From Byssochlamys sp. IMV 00236 (Eukaryota; Ascomycota; Eurotiomycetes; Eurotiales; Thermoascaceae): DNA of 21,633 bases. Within the stretch, counting starts at the first letter, position 1; each line of letters starts with the position of its first letter. Below are positions 18,731 to 21,633 of this stretch, in pieces. The notes under the pieces were generated by a model, which was not told the DNA's origin, ran no database searches, and was given only the letters and a program-made list of their open reading frames with translations. The stretch lies in the NCBI GenBank assembly GCA_001931875.2, contig MSJH02000339.1, forward strand, positions 1-21,633. The letters run 5' to 3'. A program made the position numbers and the translations under genes.

Positions 18731-20173
18731 ATGTTGGACGTAGACGAACTCCGTAAGAAGAACAAGTTGACTTTAAGAGATCAAATCACTAATGACTATA
18801 ATAGCTGAAAAGCCTAATGTAAACACATTCAATAGCGTGTTGGCTGGTTTGATTGGAGGTAATAGATATCTCTATTACCTTTCTAAACTTAATCTAATCC
18901 TTGATCCCTCATAGGCTTAGCTGGATTAGCTGTTGGTCATCCTTTTGGTAGGTTATAATTTATAGTTGTTGATACATTTCCAACTCATATCATTTTTAGA
19001 CACAGGTTTTTATTTTACAGCTATCAACATGTTGTTGTTGTACATACTCACGCCCTATTTTTAGTCAAAGTTAGACTTCAATCAAGAGAACTTTCTTCAA
19101 GATATAAAGGCACTCTCAACTGCTTTGTAAGCACGATTAAACAAGAAAAGGTAATTCGATTGTTGTCACCGTGTATTTTTCTAACCATTGGCTTATCTTT
19201 AGTTTATCGGATTATATAAAGGAATGGTAAAATAGAATTATCCCCCTCGGGAATGAATCACGCACTTATACTCTTCATAGGCTTCTCCTGCAGTAAGAGA
19301 AACAATGAGTTGATCAAATATGAAATTGTACATCGACTCATCTTTTCTCTCTCTCTCTCTTTCTCTTATAGGTTGGCGTGGGAGCTATTAATGCTCTAGT
19401 CTTTGGTTCATATACTTACTTGATGCAACTTCAAGCACAATCTCAGGGCATCTCATATGATGAAACAACACAAAATGCCCCATTGCAACATGTATTTCTC
19501 GCCGGCATGGGATCAGGTGTGATTTCAAGGTAGTTTTTATTTTTTTGGATTAATGATTCCAAAAACTGATCCTCAGCCTCTTATAGTTTTGTCACTTGTC
19601 CTATGGAACTCGCCAAAGTACAACTACAAAACCAAACGACAAATACCACAGCCGTAAAAGGACCACTCGATTGCTTACACAAAATGTATCTTACAGGTGG
19701 ATTAAGATACTGCTTCAAAGGCATGGTTCCCACGATGCTTCGTGAGCTAAGCTTTGGACCTTATTTTTTGACATATGAAATAGTCACAAGGTCCTTAGCC
19801 AAACCAAATCAAGAACTCTCAGGACCGAGGGTTATCTTGGCTGGTGGTGTAGCTGGCATTGCAGCTTGGTGCTCTACTTATTTCGCAGGTTAGTTATCTT
19901 ACTAATTTCGTTTCACGTCAAATGTAACCTTCAATAGATGTGGTAAAGACGAGAATCCAATCGGAACCTCACAGATATAAAGGATTTATTGATTGCATGA
20001 AATGTTCATATTATGAAGAAGGATGGAGAATATTCTTTAAAGGCCTTACACCCACTATCCTTAGAGCATTTCCTTCAAATGCTGCAACATTTGCTGCTTA
20101 CACATGGACGATGAACTTATTCTTGTCTAAAGAGACAATCACTAGAAGAACTTATGAAGAAGCTATACTCTAA
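18731..20173 (+). CDS. Mitochondrial carrier, SLC25A29-like
   Basis: Ten exons give 310 residues, standard for the family: 18731-18752, 18805-18858, 18915-18947, 19000-19005, 19065-19150, 19203-19226, 19281-19292, 19372-19529, 19587-19888, 19938-20173. Seen: three tandem repeats of about 100 residues, each expected to give two membrane helices. Matrix-gate signatures are HPFDTVKVR (residues 34-42), CPMELAKVQ (136-144) and YFADVVKTR (230-238), the last with Phe where the family has Pro. GLYKGMASPAVG, LSFGPYFLTYE and LLRAFP-like ILRAFPSNAATFA agree best, from memory, with SLC25A29 (basic amino acids) and the related carnitine/acylcarnitine group. It exchanges solutes across the inner mitochondrial membrane; the substrate is unproven. 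Exons 4 and 7 are microexons of 6 and 12 nt, both required to restore conserved motifs. The exon 1-2 intron (GTAAGA...AATAG, with CTAATGAC) sets the short N-terminus. Confidence 0.9.
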
Positions 20174-20256
20174 GTTGAAGCATACCCTTTTTGTTACTTT
20201 ATTTCAACTTAAACCCTAGAGTTTCACTTTATTGTTTTGCTTGTTTAAAAGTGTAT
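20174..20256. terminator. Short convergent 3' region
   Basis: Only 83 bp lie between the stop codons of the carrier (+) and the UPF0303 gene (-). It is T-rich, with no clear AATAAA on the plus strand. The two 3' UTRs very likely overlap. Confidence 0.4.
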
Positions 20257-20912
20257 TTATTTTTTCTCTCGAAAAGCTAAAAACTCTTGAATACTATTCG
20301 CTACCAGATTATGATCATCCTAATATAGTAAATAAATATGTTATTTTTGGCTTGACAACATATAAACATTGACACTGGTTACCTCTTGAGCAAGACCAGA
20401 TACAGTGATTGTACCAACAACACCAACATTCTTGATAGTTAATGGGAATGAACCACCGTGGGTGGCATAATCTTTTTCATTCACCTAATTTACGTGTTAG
20501 TTTAATATAAACAACAACAACAACAACAGACATACAAAGTATTTTTCTTCTAAGGTTTTGCCTTGATTCGCCAAATGACGGCCTACATAGTAGCTAGAAT
20601 GGTTGAATCGATTGACCGTGTTGCTGAATAATATATGTCAGTATAAGCTTTTTTTTTTTTTTATAGACATAGTTCATACCTCTTACGTCTGACCCATTCA
20701 TCATTGTCTTTGTTTGTACCTTGCATGGCATAATGAAACAGTTGATGTCCATTTAAGGTGATGTCAACCACAACAGGTCTCTTGAATGGCTTAGCATTTT
20801 CAATAAGCAAAAGACCTAAATCAAGCGCGTCTTGAGACGTGAATGAATCAAATTGACACTTTTCTTCTTGCAAGAGAATAATCTCGAGAAGTTCTTTTAG
20901 AGGAGTTGTCAT
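20257..20912 (-). CDS. UPF0303 / DUF336 (GlcG-HbpS fold) protein
   Basis: Four exons on the minus strand (20680-20912, 20536-20623, 20383-20484, 20257-20319) with introns of 56, 51 and 63 nt give 161 residues, exactly the family's usual size. Seen: [17 protein letters not shown] (residues 24-40), [20 protein letters not shown] (47-66), NDEWVRRKR, then [38 protein letters not shown] and a last exon [14 protein letters not shown]. These match the UPF0303 branch of the heme-degrading-domain (DUF336) superfamily, a small soluble alpha/beta protein. Bacterial relatives bind heme or act near glycolate oxidation, but the function of the eukaryotic members is not established. Intron 2 contains an AAC triplet repeat (on the plus strand, 20511-20527). 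The promoter side has a CCAAT box and a TATA-like element. Confidence 0.92.
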
Positions 20913-21596
20913 GTTTTTATAATAAAAGAAAGAAAAAAAAATGGGAAAAACTGGGAAAAAGGCTTGCTTATAAATTATGCAATAACCGTAAAAGTGACTT
21001 TGGCCAATGAAAGCTTCGTACTGATCATTTTCTTATTCCGTCCGTTTAGCTACTTTTTTCAATGTAGATAGACGTTTATATATCTGTGTATCATCCACCA
21101 TCTAAAGCAGATTGGATTCAATTTTTATTTTGATGCGCGTAAATCCAATGATTTACTAAATAATATTGTACAGAATAAAGGCTTTAATGGAGTCAACCAG
21201 CGCGTGTCAGATAGACGATGGATAGAGGGATCATTTGGTTTCAGTAAAGATAGTGTTTAAGAATTGTGTTTGAGAGGGGAACTTCTAGGACAGGATTATT
21301 ATTATTTTCTGTAGGTCAATCATTCATGGCCCTGTTCGATCTATGATATTAATACTTTAATACCTTGGTGACTTGAACAAAGAAAGGCACCTGTATATTG
21401 CATGATTAAATGACGGCATTACAAAAAGAATGTACTCAATAGTACTAAAAATGAATCAATGTATAGTATTCAATATAGACATTCAACAATAACAACAATA
21501 GCCCATATTGTGAATGAATATGAGACTATTTATTTGTTTTACTGATTGTACTCGACGAAACAGATATTGAAATCATATTGACATAAATTGAATAGG

Positions 21597-21597
<1 letters not shown>
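20913..21597. other. Right-edge spacer with a possible coding remnant
   Basis: After the UPF0303 promoter, a plus-strand stretch at 21068-21260 reads as protein in two overlapping frames. One (21068-21130) gives VYHPPSKADWIQFLF and ends in TGA. The other passes DARKSNDLLNNIVQNKG and VSDRRWIEGSFGF to a TAA at 21258-21260. The change of frame near 21125-21135 suggests a frameshifted relic. Downstream to the T run the sequence is AT-rich with nothing recognised. Confidence 0.25.
20969..21008 (-). promoter_or_regulatory. TATA-like element and CCAAT box of the UPF0303 gene
   Basis: TATAAA on the plus strand at 20969-20974 (read as TTTATA on the gene strand) lies about 57 bp upstream of the ATG, and CCAAT (plus strand, 21004-21008) about 92 bp upstream. 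The spacing fits a compact fungal promoter; use is inferred. Confidence 0.3.

Positions 21598-21629
<32 letters not shown>
21598..21629. repeat. T32 homopolymer at the right edge
   Basis: Thirty-two T, then CTTT, end the window. Like the A run on the left, this looks like the point where assembly stopped. Confidence 0.9.
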
Positions 21630-21633
21630 CTTT

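Noticed and set aside
20511..20530. AAC triplet repeat as a stand-alone feature of interest
   Set aside because: It is a short microsatellite within an intron of the UPF0303 gene, with no sign of function.
1..21633. tRNA, rRNA or CRISPR content
   Set aside because: No GTTCRA-type T-arm with a matching cloverleaf, no rRNA-like conserved block and no regularly spaced repeats were seen while reading; the scan was by eye only.

Overview
The window reads as nuclear DNA of an early-diverging fungus, most likely Mucoromycota (Mucorales-like). It is AT-rich, nearly every gene has several short introns (about 50-60 nt, occasionally near 80) with GT...AG ends, often with a CTAAY-type branch site before the acceptor, and T- or CT-rich tracts lie just upstream of start codons. 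Both ends are long homopolymers (A29 on the left, T32 on the right), so it is probably a complete short contig that broke at homopolymers. All exon models were built by hand from frame, splice sites and family alignment from memory. No search was run.

Layout. Left part (1-4830): a small two-exon RRM protein (542-931, +), a regulatory-looking spacer with CT, AG and C tracts and a palindromic E-box, then an eight-exon TEA/ATTS transcription factor that also keeps the C-terminal domain of animal TEAD proteins (1912-4282, +). A convergent Dal5-type MFS permease follows (4830-6444, -).

Middle part (6445-10880): no intact gene, but a graveyard of mobile or decayed sequence. It holds a coding fossil with in-frame stops (6624-6990), a truncated Tc1/mariner transposase (about 7891-8451, -) and a decayed nuclease-like gene (8939-10694, -). 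That gene is bracketed by two approximately 111-bp direct repeats (8694-8804 and 10767-10878), the right one lying in the upstream region of the next gene. This direct-repeat unit is the best candidate for an undescribed mobile element.

Right part (10972-20912): tightly packed housekeeping genes. These are Rab GDI (10972-12513, +), nucleoporin Nup82/Nup88 only 97 bp behind it (12611-15446, +), an APC-superfamily amino-acid permease converging on it (15582-17377, -), an SLC25A29-like mitochondrial carrier with 6-nt and 12-nt microexons (18731-20173, +), and a convergent UPF0303/DUF336 protein (20257-20912, -). The genes share no obvious pathway; they cover transcription, solute import, Rab recycling, nuclear transport and mitochondrial transport. 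No tRNA, rRNA or CRISPR array was recognised.
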